A stretch of 64,000 nt of DNA from Allonocardiopsis opalescens (GCF_003002095.1 NZ_PVZC01000001.1:1-64000); one strand, 5' to 3'; positions 8,589 through 20,046 are shown, counted from the first letter of the stretch. Notes: a model not told the origin generated them from the sequence alone. Numbers and translations: made by a program.

Positions 8589-10688
8589 TCAGCCCGGCTC
8601 GCGCAGTGCGTACAGGTTGAAGCCGACCGGCTGCTGCGCGGTGAAGACGCAGGCGTCGTGGCTGTAGGTGCCGCCCGGGCAGAAGCCGTGGCCCCAGGTG
8701 TAGACCATGTCCACCGGGCCCAGCACCACCTGCTCGCCCTGGGTCATCTCGTAGACGCAGTCCACGCCCGAACCGCCGTAGGGCTTGGTGCACGCGCCCA
8801 GGTAGACGCCGCCGACCGTCACGTCCACACCGCCGTCGGACTCCGGCGACAGGTGGACGACCAGCTCGTACACCTCGGGGGCGGCCGGCTCGACCACCTG
8901 GGGAACCTCCGGCTCGGCGGGCGGGGCCTCCGGCTCGGGCGGGACCTCCGGCTCGCCGCCCGTGCCGCCGCCGGCTCCGCCGGTGCCGCCACCGCCGGCA
9001 CCACTGCCGTCGGTGCCGCCGCCCGAGCCCTCGGTGCGACCACCGCCGCCGGAACCGCCCTCCTCCGGATCGCCGGTCTCCTCGGTGCGCTCCTCCGGCT
9101 CGCTCTGCTCGCTCGCCGCGCCGCCGCCCGGCACCGGGGAGCCGTTCCCGGACCGCGGCGCGGGATCGGGCCCCGGCAGCCATTCCGGCAGATCCGGCAG
9201 CCAGCCGCCGCCTCCGCCCTCCGCCCCGGACTCTTCGGGCAGCGGGCCGCCGGAGCCGCTCGGGCTCCCGGACGCGATCCCGCCCGGCAGGCCGAAGGCG
9301 AACAGCAGGCCGCCCAGCAGCATCATCAGCAGCAGCGCCCCGCCCAGTCCGGGGCCGCGCCCGGACCGCGCCTTTACCCGGCTCCGGCCCGCCGGGGCGG
9401 GCGGCGCGGGGACCGGCCGGGGCAGCCCGGGACCCCGCGGCGGCGCAGGACGCCGGCCCGGGGCGCCGGGGCCGGACGGCATCTCGGCGGTCTCCTTCCC
9501 ATCCGCCTTGCCGTTCGGCCCCGCCTTGCCGTTCGGCCCCGCCTTGCCTTCCGGCCCCGCCTTGCCTCCCGGTTCGCCTCCCGGCTCCGCTTTGCCGCCT
9601 GGCTCGGCTCTGCCTCCCGGCTCCGCCCCGGACTCCGATTTCGCCTCGGTCTCCGGCTCCGCCCCGGCTTCGGGCTTCGCCTTCGTCCCCGGCTCCGCGT
9701 CGAGCCCCGGCTCGGTCTTGGTCCCCGGCTCCGCGTCGAGCCCCGGCTCGGTCTTGGTCCCCGGCTCCGCCTCGAACCCCGGCTCGGTCTTGGCCGCCGC
9801 CTCCGCCAGGCCCGTCTCGTTCGCCACCAGCTCCAGCCGCTCGTCCAGCCGGGCGGCGGCCTCGGGGGAGAGGACGAACGGGAGGACGCGCACCGCCTCC
9901 ATCAGCTGGCGCCGCTCGCCGCGTGCCCGGCACTCCTCGCACCGGCGCAGGTGGGCGGCGATCCCCTCCAGGTGCTTCGCCGGGATCGAACCCGCCGGGT
10001 CGCGCGCCCCGGCGGCCAGGTCCAGCAGGGCCGTCAGCTCCGGGCAGCGCTCGACCGCCAGCCCCGGATCGTTGGCCTCGATCCTGGCCACCTCGTCCAC
10101 GTCCGCGCGCAGCATGACCCGCAGCGCGCCGACCAGCTGGGCGTAGCCCCGGCTCCTGGCCTTGTCCCGGGCGGCGGTGGTGCCGCGTGCGGCGCCGGCC
10201 GCGCCGTCCAGGTCGCGCCGGAGCAGGTCCTCGATCAGCTCGCGGGTCCGCGGCGTCAGGTGGGCCATCGCCCGCTCCACCAGGCGCCGGGCGCGGCGGT
10301 CCCTGGCCTGCCGGAACTGGTCGGCGAGGAAGGACAGGTCCTGGGGGTCCACCTCGCCCAGCGGCACGGCGGCCGGGCGGTGGTACCGGCGGCAGGCGCG
10401 GATGGCGGCGGTCCGCGCGTAGCCGCCGAAGTTGTCGAGGGCTTCGCCCCGGTCGCGCTTGTTGCGCAGCGCGACCAGCAGCCGCTCGGCGGTGTCGCCC
10501 AGGGCGTCCTCCACGGCCGCCGCGTCGTCGCGCAGCTCGGTGGCGCAGATCCGGGCCAGCACGGGCCGGTGCGCCTGGAACAGCTCCACGAAGGCGTCCG
10601 ACCAGGCGGACTCGGGGGTGTCCCGGCGCAGCAGCATGCCGATCAGCGCGTTCTCGCGCTCCGGGGTGAGTGGGGTGCGGGCGGTCAT
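8589..10688 (-). CDS. ECF-type sigma factor fused to zinc-finger, membrane helix and extracellular domain
   Basis: The 699-residue product joins parts that are usually separate. Residues 25-105 resemble sigma region 2 (ALGDTAERLLVALRNKRDRG, NFGGYARTAAIRACRRYHR) and 138-192 resemble region 4 (VERAMAHLTPRTRELIEDLL). Residues 246-253 (HLRRCEEC) match the H-x3-C-x2-C of zinc-binding anti-sigma factors. A Pro/Glu/Lys/Gly linker with 12-residue repeats spans about 299-445, then one membrane helix (448-467, GGALLLMMLLGGLLFAFGLP). A Gly/Glu-rich outer linker leads to a C-terminal domain with three Cys. The ATG at 10688 has GGAGGTG upstream. This is an ECF52-like architecture: probably a membrane-tethered, self-regulated sigma factor. 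Confidence 0.85.
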   Translation of the reverse strand: MTARTPLTPERENALIGMLLRRDTPESAWSDAFVELFQAHRPVLARICATELRDDAAAVEDALGDTAERLLVALRNKRDRGEALDNFGGYARTAAIRACRRYHRPAAVPLGEVDPQDLSFLADQFRQARDRRARRLVERAMAHLTPRTRELIEDLLRRDLDGAAGAARGTTAARDKARSRGYAQLVGALRVMLRADVDEVARIEANDPGLAVERCPELTALLDLAAGARDPAGSIPAKHLEGIAAHLRRCEECRARGERRQLMEAVRVLPFVLSPEAAARLDERLELVANETGLAEAAAKTEPGFEAEPGTKTEPGLDAEPGTKTEPGLDAEPGTKAKPEAGAEPETEAKSESGAEPGGRAEPGGKAEPGGEPGGKAGPEGKAGPNGKAGPNGKADGKETAEMPSGPGAPGRRPAPPRGPGLPRPVPAPPAPAGRSRVKARSGRGPGLGGALLLMMLLGGLLFAFGLPGGIASGSPSGSGGPLPEESGAEGGGGGWLPDLPEWLPGPDPAPRSGNGSPVPGGGAASEQSEPEERTEETGDPEEGGSGGGGRTEGSGGGTDGSGAGGGGTGGAGGGTGGEPEVPPEPEAPPAEPEVPQVVEPAAPEVYELVVHLSPESDGGVDVTVGGVYLGACTKPYGGSGVDCVYEMTQGEQVVLGPVDMVYTWGHGFCPGGTYSHDACVFTAQQPVGFNLYALREPG
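9685..9792. repeat. Three tandem 36-bp repeats inside the sigma-fusion linker
   Basis: Copies start at 9685, 9721 and 9757. The first two are identical and the third has two substitutions. On the coding strand each encodes the 12-residue unit K-T-E-P-G-(L/F)-(D/E)-A-E-P-G-T. The repeat stays in frame, so copy number can change linker length without breaking the gene. Confidence 0.9.
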
Positions 10689-10801
10689 GACGACACCTCC
10701 GCGGCGTGCTCGGAGCCGACGCCGGCGGCCGGCCCGGCCGGCCGGCCCGACGGCACCGGATCCACCAGGGTCTCCATGAGGGGGACGAGGAAGGCACTCA
10801 T
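10685..10801 (-). CDS. Small ORF (38 aa) translationally coupled to the sigma-fusion gene
   Basis: The predicted peptide begins MSAFLVPLMETLVDPVPSGR and ends AAEVSS. Its TGA overlaps the ATG of the sigma-fusion gene (TCATGA), and a GAAGGGAAAG ribosome-binding site precedes its own ATG. Coupling and spacing suggest it is translated and could act as a leader ORF or small partner protein. No family is recognised, and the alternative is untranslated leader sequence. Confidence 0.5.
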   Translation of the reverse strand: MSAFLVPLMETLVDPVPSGRPAGPAAGVGSEHAAEVSS

Positions 10802-10909
10802 CGCGCTTTCCCTTCGGTCGGGACGCGCCGCGGTGGCGCGCTCTGTTGTCCAAAGAGAGGCGCCGCCGCCCGGTTTCCTGACAAAACGCAGGTCAGCGGC
10901 CTGACGGGG

Positions 10910-11518
10910 TCAGAGGAAGCGGGGGAAGTACTCCTCGTACACGAAGATCCCGGAGCCGGAGTCGAAGGCGGCGGGGAAGTGGAAGATGTGGTCCTCCGCC
11001 GGGCAGTGCGTCACCTCGCGGCCGTTGCCCATGAAGAACAGCGCCCGGCAGCCGACGCAGCGCCGCCAGCCGCCCTGCTTGGCGAAGCCCGACAGCGGGG
11101 CCAGGAGATTGGACTCGATCCGGAAGGTGCGCACGGACGGGGTGTGCCCGGCCGAGTTGTTCGGGCAGACGCCCGGCCCGCCGCCGAAGAAGGCGCCCTT
11201 GCAGGTCTGGCACCACTTCAGCGCCAGCATGCCGAAGGAGTCCTGGCCGGGGGCCGGCCGCTCGTCCACGAACCAGTAGTGGGCGCTGCCGTCCTGCTGG
11301 TGGTTGTGGTCCCACCAGTGGTGCACCGGGCAGTGCCCGTTGTCTCCGCCGAAGGCGAACCACATGCCCTGGCAGCGGCCGCACCAGCGGAAACCCGTGT
11401 CGGTGCCGGCGGCGGCCGGCGCGGCTGCCGTGCCCAGGGCCAGGCCGGTGCCGGCCAGCAGGGCGGTGGCGATCAGCGCTCTGCGGTCCAGCACCCGCTC
11501 GTCGGATCGGGCGTCCAC
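10910..11518 (-). CDS. Exported Cys/Trp-rich protein with three WC-x2-C repeats
   Basis: The GTG at 11518 is chosen because GGAGGTG lies 5 bases upstream, giving 202 residues. The N-terminus has a twin-Arg motif and hydrophobic stretch (DRRALIATALLAGTGLALGT) followed by AAAPAAAG, which suggests Tat or Sec export. The mature part has three related units, each with a C-x2-C, aromatic residues and a further Cys/His: RWCGRCQGMWFAF with HCPVHHWW, KWCQTCKGAFFGGG with VCPN, and RRCVGCRALFFMGNG with HCPAEDH. Such repeats suggest metal binding or disulfides in a secreted beta-rich protein. Function is unknown. Confidence 0.75.
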   Translation of the reverse strand: MDARSDERVLDRRALIATALLAGTGLALGTAAAPAAAGTDTGFRWCGRCQGMWFAFGGDNGHCPVHHWWDHNHQQDGSAHYWFVDERPAPGQDSFGMLALKWCQTCKGAFFGGGPGVCPNNSAGHTPSVRTFRIESNLLAPLSGFAKQGGWRRCVGCRALFFMGNGREVTHCPAEDHIFHFPAAFDSGSGIFVYEEYFPRFL

Positions 11519-11756
11519 GGGCACCTCCACGCCGCTCGGCACGTCCTTGCGGGCAGGCTGCCACCGCGGCGGGGACCTGTCGTGAGCAGTGCGGTACTCA
11601 ATTCGCCTCCAGCCCTGGCCGCTTCAGGCCGCCGCCGGACGGCTCCACCGCCCGACGCCGTGCGCCGCCCGTCCCGCCACGCCCGGGAACCCGTACACGG
11701 CGCCCGGAAGCGGCCCAACCGAGCGAAGCGCGCCGAATTGCGGTAACACTGGCAGC

Positions 11757-12545
11757 ATGACCCCAGACACCGAGGTCGCGCCCGCGGTCCAAGCGCGGGG
11801 GCTCACCAAGCGGTTCGGCGCCAAGACCGCCGTCGGCGGCGTCGACCTCGACATCCCGCGGGGCAGCTTCTTCGGCCTGGTCGGCCCCAACGGCGCGGGC
11901 AAGACCACCAGCATGTCGATGATGACCGGCCTGCTGCGGCCCGACTCCGGCACGGTCCGCATCCTCGGCCAGGACGTCTGGCGCGACCCCGTCGGCATCA
12001 AGTCGCGGGTCGGCGTGCTGCCCGAGGGGCTGCGGCTGTTCGAGCGGCTGTCCGGCCGCGAGCTGATCGGCTACACCGGGCGGCTGCGGGGTCTGGCCGC
12101 CGACGTGGTCGGGCTGCGCGGCGGCGAGCTGCTGTCCGTGCTCGGGCTGACCGCCGACGCCGACAAGCTGGTGGTCGACTACTCCACCGGCATGCGCAAG
12201 AAGATCGCGCTGGCCGCCGCGCTGCTGCACAACCCCGAGGTCCTCTTCCTGGACGAGCCCTTCGAAGGCGTCGACCCGGTGTCGGCCGGCACCATCCGCG
12301 AGGTGCTGCACCGCTTCACCCGCTCCGGCTCCACCGTGATCTTCTCCAGCCACGTGATGGAGCTGGTGGAGCAGCTGTGCGACCACCTCGCGGTCATCAA
12401 CCACGGCCGCGTGGTCGCGGCCGGCCCGCTGGACGCGGTGCGCGGCGGCGCCTCGCTGCACCAGGCGTTCCTGTCCCTGGTCGGGGTGGCCCCGCGCGGC
12501 GACGGCGAGGAGGAACTGGCGTGGCTTGGGTCTTCGTCCGGCTGA
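11757..12545 (+). CDS. ABC transporter ATP-binding protein
   Basis: This 262-residue ATPase has Walker A GPNGAGKTT, signature YSTGMRKK and Walker B VLFLDEPFEGVDPVSAGTIR, in the layout of ABC-2-type exporter ATPases. It would power the membrane protein encoded by the next gene, whose start lies 25 bases inside this one. The longer in-frame upstream extension is Arg/Pro-rich and is rejected in favour of the ATG at 11757. The substrate is not evident. Confidence 0.92.
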   Translation: MTPDTEVAPAVQARGLTKRFGAKTAVGGVDLDIPRGSFFGLVGPNGAGKTTSMSMMTGLLRPDSGTVRILGQDVWRDPVGIKSRVGVLPEGLRLFERLSGRELIGYTGRLRGLAADVVGLRGGELLSVLGLTADADKLVVDYSTGMRKKIALAAALLHNPEVLFLDEPFEGVDPVSAGTIREVLHRFTRSGSTVIFSSHVMELVEQLCDHLAVINHGRVVAAGPLDAVRGGASLHQAFLSLVGVAPRGDGEEELAWLGSSSG

Positions 12546-14110
12546 AGGTCAGCCTGATCGCCGGCTCCCTGCGCGGCTCCACCGGCCGCACGATCGGCTT
12601 CGTGGCCGGCCTGGTGCTCGCCGCCGCGCTGGGCATCGGCGGCTTCGTGCTCACCTCGATGATGCGCCTGATCCCCGAGCAGGCCGAGCACGTCGGCGTG
12701 CTGCTGAGCTTCTTCCTGGTGGCGTCGTGGATCGCGCTGCCGCTGATCCGCTTCGGGGTGGACGAGACCCTGGATCCCACCCGGCTGGCGCTGCTGCCGA
12801 TCCGGCCGCTCACCGCCGCCGTCGGGCTGCTGGCCGCCTCGGCCACCGGGCCGGTGCCCATCGCCTGCCTGCTGGTGCTGCTCGGCATGGCGGTCGGCCT
12901 GTCCGGCGGCCCGCTGTCGATCGTGGTGGGCGTGCTGGCTGCGCTGTGCGTCTTCGCGCTGTGCATCGTGGGCAGCCGCGCCGTGACCGTCTCCATGGCC
13001 GGGCTGCTGCGCAGCCGCCGGGGCGGCGACATCGCGCTGCTGGCGGGCGTCGGGGTGTTCGTCGCCTTCCAGTTCGCCAATATCGCGCTGCAGCGGGCCA
13101 GCTTCGGCGACACCACCGCCTTCCTCGCCGAGTTCGCCGAGCCGCTGAGCTGGACGCCGCCCGGTATGGCCGCCGCCGCGATCACCGCCGCTCGCGACGG
13201 CCGGCCGCTCGCCTCGGCCGCCCTGCTCGCGGCGGCGGTCGGCACCGTGCTGCTGCTCGGCTGGTGGTGGCACCGGCTGCTGGCCCGCTCGCTGGTCACC
13301 TACGACGCCTCCACCCAGAGCGGCGGCACCCGCCGCGGCGCCGGCTTCGGCACCCGCATCCCGTGGGTGTCGGCGCGCACGGCGGGCGCGGCCGCACGCG
13401 AACTCCGCTACGCCTGGCGCGACCCCCGCCGCAAGGCCAACTGGATCATGGCCCTGGTGGTGGCCGGGATCGTGGTCTTCAGCACCACCGGCGCGGTCGC
13501 CGACGCGATCGACCTCCAGACGATGGTGCTCACCATCTCCGTCACCGCCACGATCGTGGGCATGCAGGGCGCCAACCAGTTCGGCCAGATCGGCGGCTCA
13601 CTGTGGATGCAGGCCGTCGCCACCGAGCGGCTTGACCAGGTGCGGGCCGACGTGGCGGGGGTGAACCTCGCCATCGCGATCATCGGCGTCCCCATCCTGG
13701 TGCTGGTCGCGGCGGCGATGGCCGTGGTGTCGGGGGAGTACGCCGCGCTGCCCGGCACGCTGGCGGCCGGGCTGGCCGTGGGGGGCGTCGCGCTCGGCCT
13801 GGCCAACCTGGCCAGCGTCTACATCCCGTACCGGCTGCCCGAGCGGCGCAGCAACCCCTTCGCCGGACCCAGCGGCGGGCAGGGCCTGACCATCATGCTG
13901 GGCAGCATGGTCTCGCTGCTCGGCACCGCCCTGCTGTCCACACCGGTCACCTACGCGGTGCTGAACCTGGACGAGGGCTACGGCCCGCTGCTGCTGGCCG
14001 CCGGCGCCTGCTACGGCGCGGCGGTCGCCTGGGCAGGACGCCGGCTCACCGGGCGGCGCGCCTACGCGCGCTACCCCGAACTGCTCGCCGACCTGGCCCG
14101 GGCGAGCTGA
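12521..14110 (+). CDS. ABC transporter permease (529 aa)
   Basis: The GTG at 12521 sits 7 bases after AGGAGG and overlaps the ATPase gene. The protein is strongly hydrophobic with roughly 12 membrane segments, beginning with GFVAGLVLAAALGIGGFVLT and ending with LLLAAGACYGAAVAWAG. A cytoplasmic loop in the middle is charged (GTRRGAGFGTRIPWVSARTA). It resembles large two-half ABC-2-type permeases of actinomycetes. Together with the preceding ATPase it makes an exporter of unknown substrate. Confidence 0.88.
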   Translation: MAWVFVRLKVSLIAGSLRGSTGRTIGFVAGLVLAAALGIGGFVLTSMMRLIPEQAEHVGVLLSFFLVASWIALPLIRFGVDETLDPTRLALLPIRPLTAAVGLLAASATGPVPIACLLVLLGMAVGLSGGPLSIVVGVLAALCVFALCIVGSRAVTVSMAGLLRSRRGGDIALLAGVGVFVAFQFANIALQRASFGDTTAFLAEFAEPLSWTPPGMAAAAITAARDGRPLASAALLAAAVGTVLLLGWWWHRLLARSLVTYDASTQSGGTRRGAGFGTRIPWVSARTAGAAARELRYAWRDPRRKANWIMALVVAGIVVFSTTGAVADAIDLQTMVLTISVTATIVGMQGANQFGQIGGSLWMQAVATERLDQVRADVAGVNLAIAIIGVPILVLVAAAMAVVSGEYAALPGTLAAGLAVGGVALGLANLASVYIPYRLPERRSNPFAGPSGGQGLTIMLGSMVSLLGTALLSTPVTYAVLNLDEGYGPLLLAAGACYGAAVAWAGRRLTGRRAYARYPELLADLARAS

Positions 14111-14116
14111 GCCGCG

Positions 14117-14135
14117 CCGGGCGCGCCGCGCCCGG
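14117..14135. terminator. Hairpin after the ABC transporter operon
   Basis: A perfect 9-base inverted repeat, CCGGGCGCG-C-CGCGCCCGG, starts 7 bases past the permease stop. As usual in very GC-rich genomes there is no T tract. It separates the transporter from ppc. Confidence 0.55.
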
Positions 14136-14231
14136 AGAAGCCCGCCGCACCGAGAGTTCTTCCGCACGTCACCACCGGTTCGCCGACCGCGCCCCGCAAT
14201 GGTCTGGACCACGCTCGCTAAGGTGATCGGT

Positions 14232-16925
<2,694 letters not shown>

Positions 16926-16943
16926 CGGAAGGGGACGGGGCGG

Positions 16944-17564
16944 ATGGGCAAGGTCTACCAGCGCATCGAGGGGCGGCTGCGCGCCTTCATCGAGGGCCAG
17001 CCGGTCTTCTTCACCGCCAGCGCGCCGCTGTCGGCCGACGGGAGCGTCAACCTCTCGCCCAAGGGCCGCTCGGGCACGCTGGCGGTGCTGGACGAGCGCA
17101 CCCTGGCCTACCTGGACTTCGGCGGCAGCCACGCCGAGACCATCGCGCACCTGCGCGAGAACGGCCGCATCACCCTGATGTGGTGCGCCTTCACCGGCCC
17201 GCCCACCGTGGTGCGGGTGCACGGCCGCGGCGAGCCGGTCTTCCGCGACGACCCGCGCTGGCCGGAGCTGCTGGCCCGCTTCCCGCCCGAGGCCGACGGC
17301 GACGGGCTGCGCGCGATCATCGTGGTCGCCGCCGAGCGGATCAGCGACAGCTGCGGCTACGCCGTGCCGCTGATGGAGTACCAGGGCGACCGCGAGCTGC
17401 ACCGCCGCCACTTCGGCCGCAAGACCGACGAGGAGTTCGCCGCCTACTGCGCGAAGAAGGAATTCAACGGCACCAGCGTCGACGGCCTGCCGGCCCTTCC
17501 GCTGCCGTTGCCACCCCGCCCTGAGGCGCCGGGCGGGGCGCGGCGGGTCGGCACGGCAGAATAG
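16944..17564 (+). CDS. Pyridoxamine 5'-phosphate oxidase-fold flavin protein
   Basis: The 206-residue product has the split-barrel FMN-binding fold of the PPOX superfamily. Visible motifs are FIEGQPVFFTASAPLSADGS and VNLSPKGRSGTLAVLDERTL near the N-terminus, and MWCAFTGPPTVVRVHGRG in the middle. The Pro-rich tail is likely disordered. The subgroup looks like stand-alone actinomycete proteins of unknown substrate rather than PdxH. It starts 18 bases after ppc, with GGAAGGGGA as ribosome-binding site, so it is probably co-transcribed with ppc. Confidence 0.88.
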   Translation: MGKVYQRIEGRLRAFIEGQPVFFTASAPLSADGSVNLSPKGRSGTLAVLDERTLAYLDFGGSHAETIAHLRENGRITLMWCAFTGPPTVVRVHGRGEPVFRDDPRWPELLARFPPEADGDGLRAIIVVAAERISDSCGYAVPLMEYQGDRELHRRHFGRKTDEEFAAYCAKKEFNGTSVDGLPALPLPLPPRPEAPGGARRVGTAE

Positions 17565-17569
17565 GCCCC

Positions 17570-18418
17570 ATGACCTCTCCCTGGGCCGAGCTGGACCGGC
17601 CGCCGCTGCGGGCCGAGCCGCTGCGGCGGGCGCTGGTGCGCGACGGCGAGATGTGGACCGACATCCAGGTGGTCGGCAGCACCGGCTCCACCAACACCGA
17701 CCTCGCCGAGCTGGCCCGCTCCGGCGCGGCCGAGGGCAGCGTGCTGGTGGCCGAGGAGCAGACCCGGGGGCGGGGGCGGCTGGACCGCGGCTGGGTGGCG
17801 CCGCCGCGTGCGGCGCTGATGCTGTCGGTGCTGGTGCGGCCCGCCGCCGTGCCGCCGGAACGGCGCGGCTGGCTGCCGCTGCTGGCCGGCGTGGCCATGG
17901 TGCGGGCGCTGCGCCGGGTCGCCGAGGTGCGCGCCGTGCTGAAGTGGCCCAACGACATCATGCTCAACGGGCGCAAGCTCGCCGGCATCCTGGCCGAGCA
18001 GTCGGCCGGCGCCGTCGTCATCGGCCTGGGCCTCAACGTCCACACCCGCGCCGAGGAGCTGCCGGCGCCCACCGCCACCTCGCTGGCGGCCGAGAGCGCG
18101 CCGGTCACCGACCGCGACCCGCTGCTCCGCGCCTACCTGCGCGCCTTCGCCGAGCTGTACCTGCCGCTGCGCGCCGTCGACGGCGACGCCGAGCTGTCGG
18201 GACTGCTCGCCGAGTACCGGGAGCTGTGCGACACCATCGGCCGCGAGGTGCGGGTGATGCTGCCGGGCGGCGGCGAGCTGACCGGCACCGCCGCCGAGGT
18301 CGACACCACCGGCAGGCTGGTCGTCCGGGGCCCCTCGGGGGAGCGGGCGCTGAGCGCCGGCGATGTGGTGCATGTGCGCGGCTCCCGCGATGACTCCCCC
18401 CGGCGTGCGGATACGTGA
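17570..18418 (+). CDS. birA: Biotin--[acetyl-CoA-carboxylase] ligase
   Basis: The enzyme makes biotinyl-AMP and transfers biotin to the carrier lysine of carboxylases such as the acyl-CoA carboxylase alpha subunit. The motifs are TGSTNTDLAELARSGA, EEQTRGRGRLDRGWVAPP and KWPNDIMLNGRKLAGILAEQ. There is no N-terminal helix-turn-helix, so this is the monofunctional (class I) form that does not repress biotin genes. The C-terminal domain (LTGTAAEVDTTGRLVV) is present. In streptomycetes birA likewise lies near the acc genes and the adenylate cyclase gene. Confidence 0.95.
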   Translation: MTSPWAELDRPPLRAEPLRRALVRDGEMWTDIQVVGSTGSTNTDLAELARSGAAEGSVLVAEEQTRGRGRLDRGWVAPPRAALMLSVLVRPAAVPPERRGWLPLLAGVAMVRALRRVAEVRAVLKWPNDIMLNGRKLAGILAEQSAGAVVIGLGLNVHTRAEELPAPTATSLAAESAPVTDRDPLLRAYLRAFAELYLPLRAVDGDAELSGLLAEYRELCDTIGREVRVMLPGGGELTGTAAEVDTTGRLVVRGPSGERALSAGDVVHVRGSRDDSPRRADT

Positions 18419-18431
18419 CAAAATCGCCGGT

Positions 18432-18965
18432 ATGGCGATTCGCGACCGGGACCTGGCCGAGGACGAAGAGATCCTCCGCACCATCAGGCAGCACTGGACC
18501 ACCCTGGTGGCCGAGTTCGTGCTGCTGCTGCTCGTGGCCGCGGTCGCGGGCGTGCTGCTGTGGCTGCTGCCCTACGGCCAGCCCTGGGCCCTCCCGGCGA
18601 TGTGGGTCATCCTCGCCCTGGCCGCGGTCGCGGCCTGCTGGCTGTGGCTGCTGCCCATGCTCAGCTGGTGGAGCACCGTCTACGTGCTCACCAACCGGCG
18701 GCTGGTCAAGCGGTACGGCATCATCGTCCGCAACGGCCGCGACATCCCGCTCACCCGGGTCAACGACGTCGCCTTCAGCGCGCACCTGCTCGACCGCCTG
18801 CTCGGCCACGGCACCCTGGTGGTCTCCTCGGCCTCGGAGAACTCCGGCATGGTGCTCAAGCACGTCCCCGACGTCGAGCACGTCCAGAGCCTCATCTACC
18901 AGGCCGTCGACGAGGAGCAGCAGCGCTACCGGCAGGGCGAGGCGCCGCCGCCCGCCCGGCCCTGA
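18432..18965 (+). CDS. PH-domain membrane protein
   Basis: The ATG at 18432 gives 177 residues. Two membrane segments (FVLLLLVAAVAGVLLWLLPY and MWVILALAAVAACWLWLLPM) are followed by a bacterial PH-like domain with the typical core TVYVLTNRRLVKRYGIIVRN and DIPLTRVNDVAF. The tail is Gln/Pro-rich. Members of this family are common in actinomycetes and their role is unknown, probably scaffolding at the membrane. It begins 13 bases after birA and is probably in the same operon as cyaA. Confidence 0.85.
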   Translation: MAIRDRDLAEDEEILRTIRQHWTTLVAEFVLLLLVAAVAGVLLWLLPYGQPWALPAMWVILALAAVAACWLWLLPMLSWWSTVYVLTNRRLVKRYGIIVRNGRDIPLTRVNDVAFSAHLLDRLLGHGTLVVSSASENSGMVLKHVPDVEHVQSLIYQAVDEEQQRYRQGEAPPPARP

Positions 18966-19002
18966 CGGCGGCCCGGATGCCTGAGCCCCGAGGGGAGCGC
19001 GG

Positions 19003-19989
19003 ATGACGGAGCGCCCGGACAGCGAGCGGATCGAGGAGATCCTGCTGGGCGGGCGGCCCCGCTATACCCGTCGCGAGGTGGCCGAGCTGGCCGGGGTCTC
19101 CCCGGACATCGCCGCCCGGCTCTGGCAGGCGCTCGGCTTCGCCACCCTCCCCGACGAGCTGGGCGCGTTCACCGACCGCGACGTGGAGAACCTCCGCAAT
19201 GTCGGCGGGCTGATCGAGCGGGGCGTGCTGGACGACGACGCCGCCGTCCGGCTGGCCCGCGCGCTCGGCCAGACCATGGCCCGGCTGGCCGAGTGGCAGG
19301 TGGACATCCTGACCACCGTGCTGCTCGACCGCGACGCCCCGGCCGACGACGAGAACATCGGCGAGCTGATGGCCCTCACCGAGCACCTGCTGCCCGAGAT
19401 GGAGGTCTTCCTCCGCTACGCCTGGCGCCGCCAGCTGGCCGCCTCGGCCAAGCGGATGCTGCTGCTCGCCGACCGCAACACCGACGTCGCGGTGAACAGG
19501 ATGCCCATCGTGGTGGGCTTCGCCGACCTGGTCTCCTTCACCAGCCTCAGCCGGGAGCTGGACGAGTACGCCTTCGCCGAGATGATCGAGAGCTTCGAGG
19601 TCACCGCCGCCGACATCGTGGCGGGCTGCGGCGGACGCATGGTCAAGACCCTCGGCGACGAGGTGCTGTTCGTCAGCAACACCCCGGCCGAGGGCGCCGA
19701 GATCGCGCTGCGGCTGGCCGAGCGGATCCAGACCCACACCGAGCTGCCCGACGTCCGGGTCGGCCTCGCGCTGGGCCCGGTGCTGCCGCTGATGGGCGAC
19801 GTGTACGGCATCACGGTGAACCGCGCCAGCCGGCTCACCACCTTCGCCCGCCCCGGCACCGTCCTCACCGACGACGCCATGGCCCGCAAGCTGGCCGGCA
19901 GCCGCAACTTCGTCGCCGTGCGCATCCTGCCCCGCCGCGCCCACGGCATCGGCACCATCCAGCCCTACGTGCTGCGCCGGCGCGTCTGA
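19003..19989 (+). CDS. cyaA: Class III adenylate cyclase
   Basis: The C-terminal half is a nucleotide cyclase domain: GFADLVSFTSLSREL carries the first metal-binding Asp, GGRMVKTLGDEVLFVSNTP the second region, and VYGITVNRASRLTTFARPGT the transition-state Asn/Arg. The N-terminal half (YTRREVAELAGVSPDIAARL and FTDRDVENLRNVGGLIERGV) matches the regulatory domain of the mycobacterial Rv1264 type, known there to sense pH. It is therefore likely a soluble, self-regulated cAMP synthase. It follows birA and the PH-domain gene, as in streptomycete genomes, with GAGGGGAG before the ATG. Confidence 0.92.
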   Translation: MTERPDSERIEEILLGGRPRYTRREVAELAGVSPDIAARLWQALGFATLPDELGAFTDRDVENLRNVGGLIERGVLDDDAAVRLARALGQTMARLAEWQVDILTTVLLDRDAPADDENIGELMALTEHLLPEMEVFLRYAWRRQLAASAKRMLLLADRNTDVAVNRMPIVVGFADLVSFTSLSRELDEYAFAEMIESFEVTAADIVAGCGGRMVKTLGDEVLFVSNTPAEGAEIALRLAERIQTHTELPDVRVGLALGPVLPLMGDVYGITVNRASRLTTFARPGTVLTDDAMARKLAGSRNFVAVRILPRRAHGIGTIQPYVLRRRV

Positions 19990-20046
19990 GCGGCACGGAT
20001 CGGCGGCTCTTCTGGCGGTTCGCCACCGCGGCGGCGCCCGGACGGG

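Noticed and set aside
5046-10904. A 1952-codon open frame opposite the LuxR and sigma-fusion genes
   Set aside because: GC-rich third positions keep the antisense frame open; it crosses several real genes and their ribosome-binding sites and shows only low-complexity Gly/Arg/Gln/Pro text.
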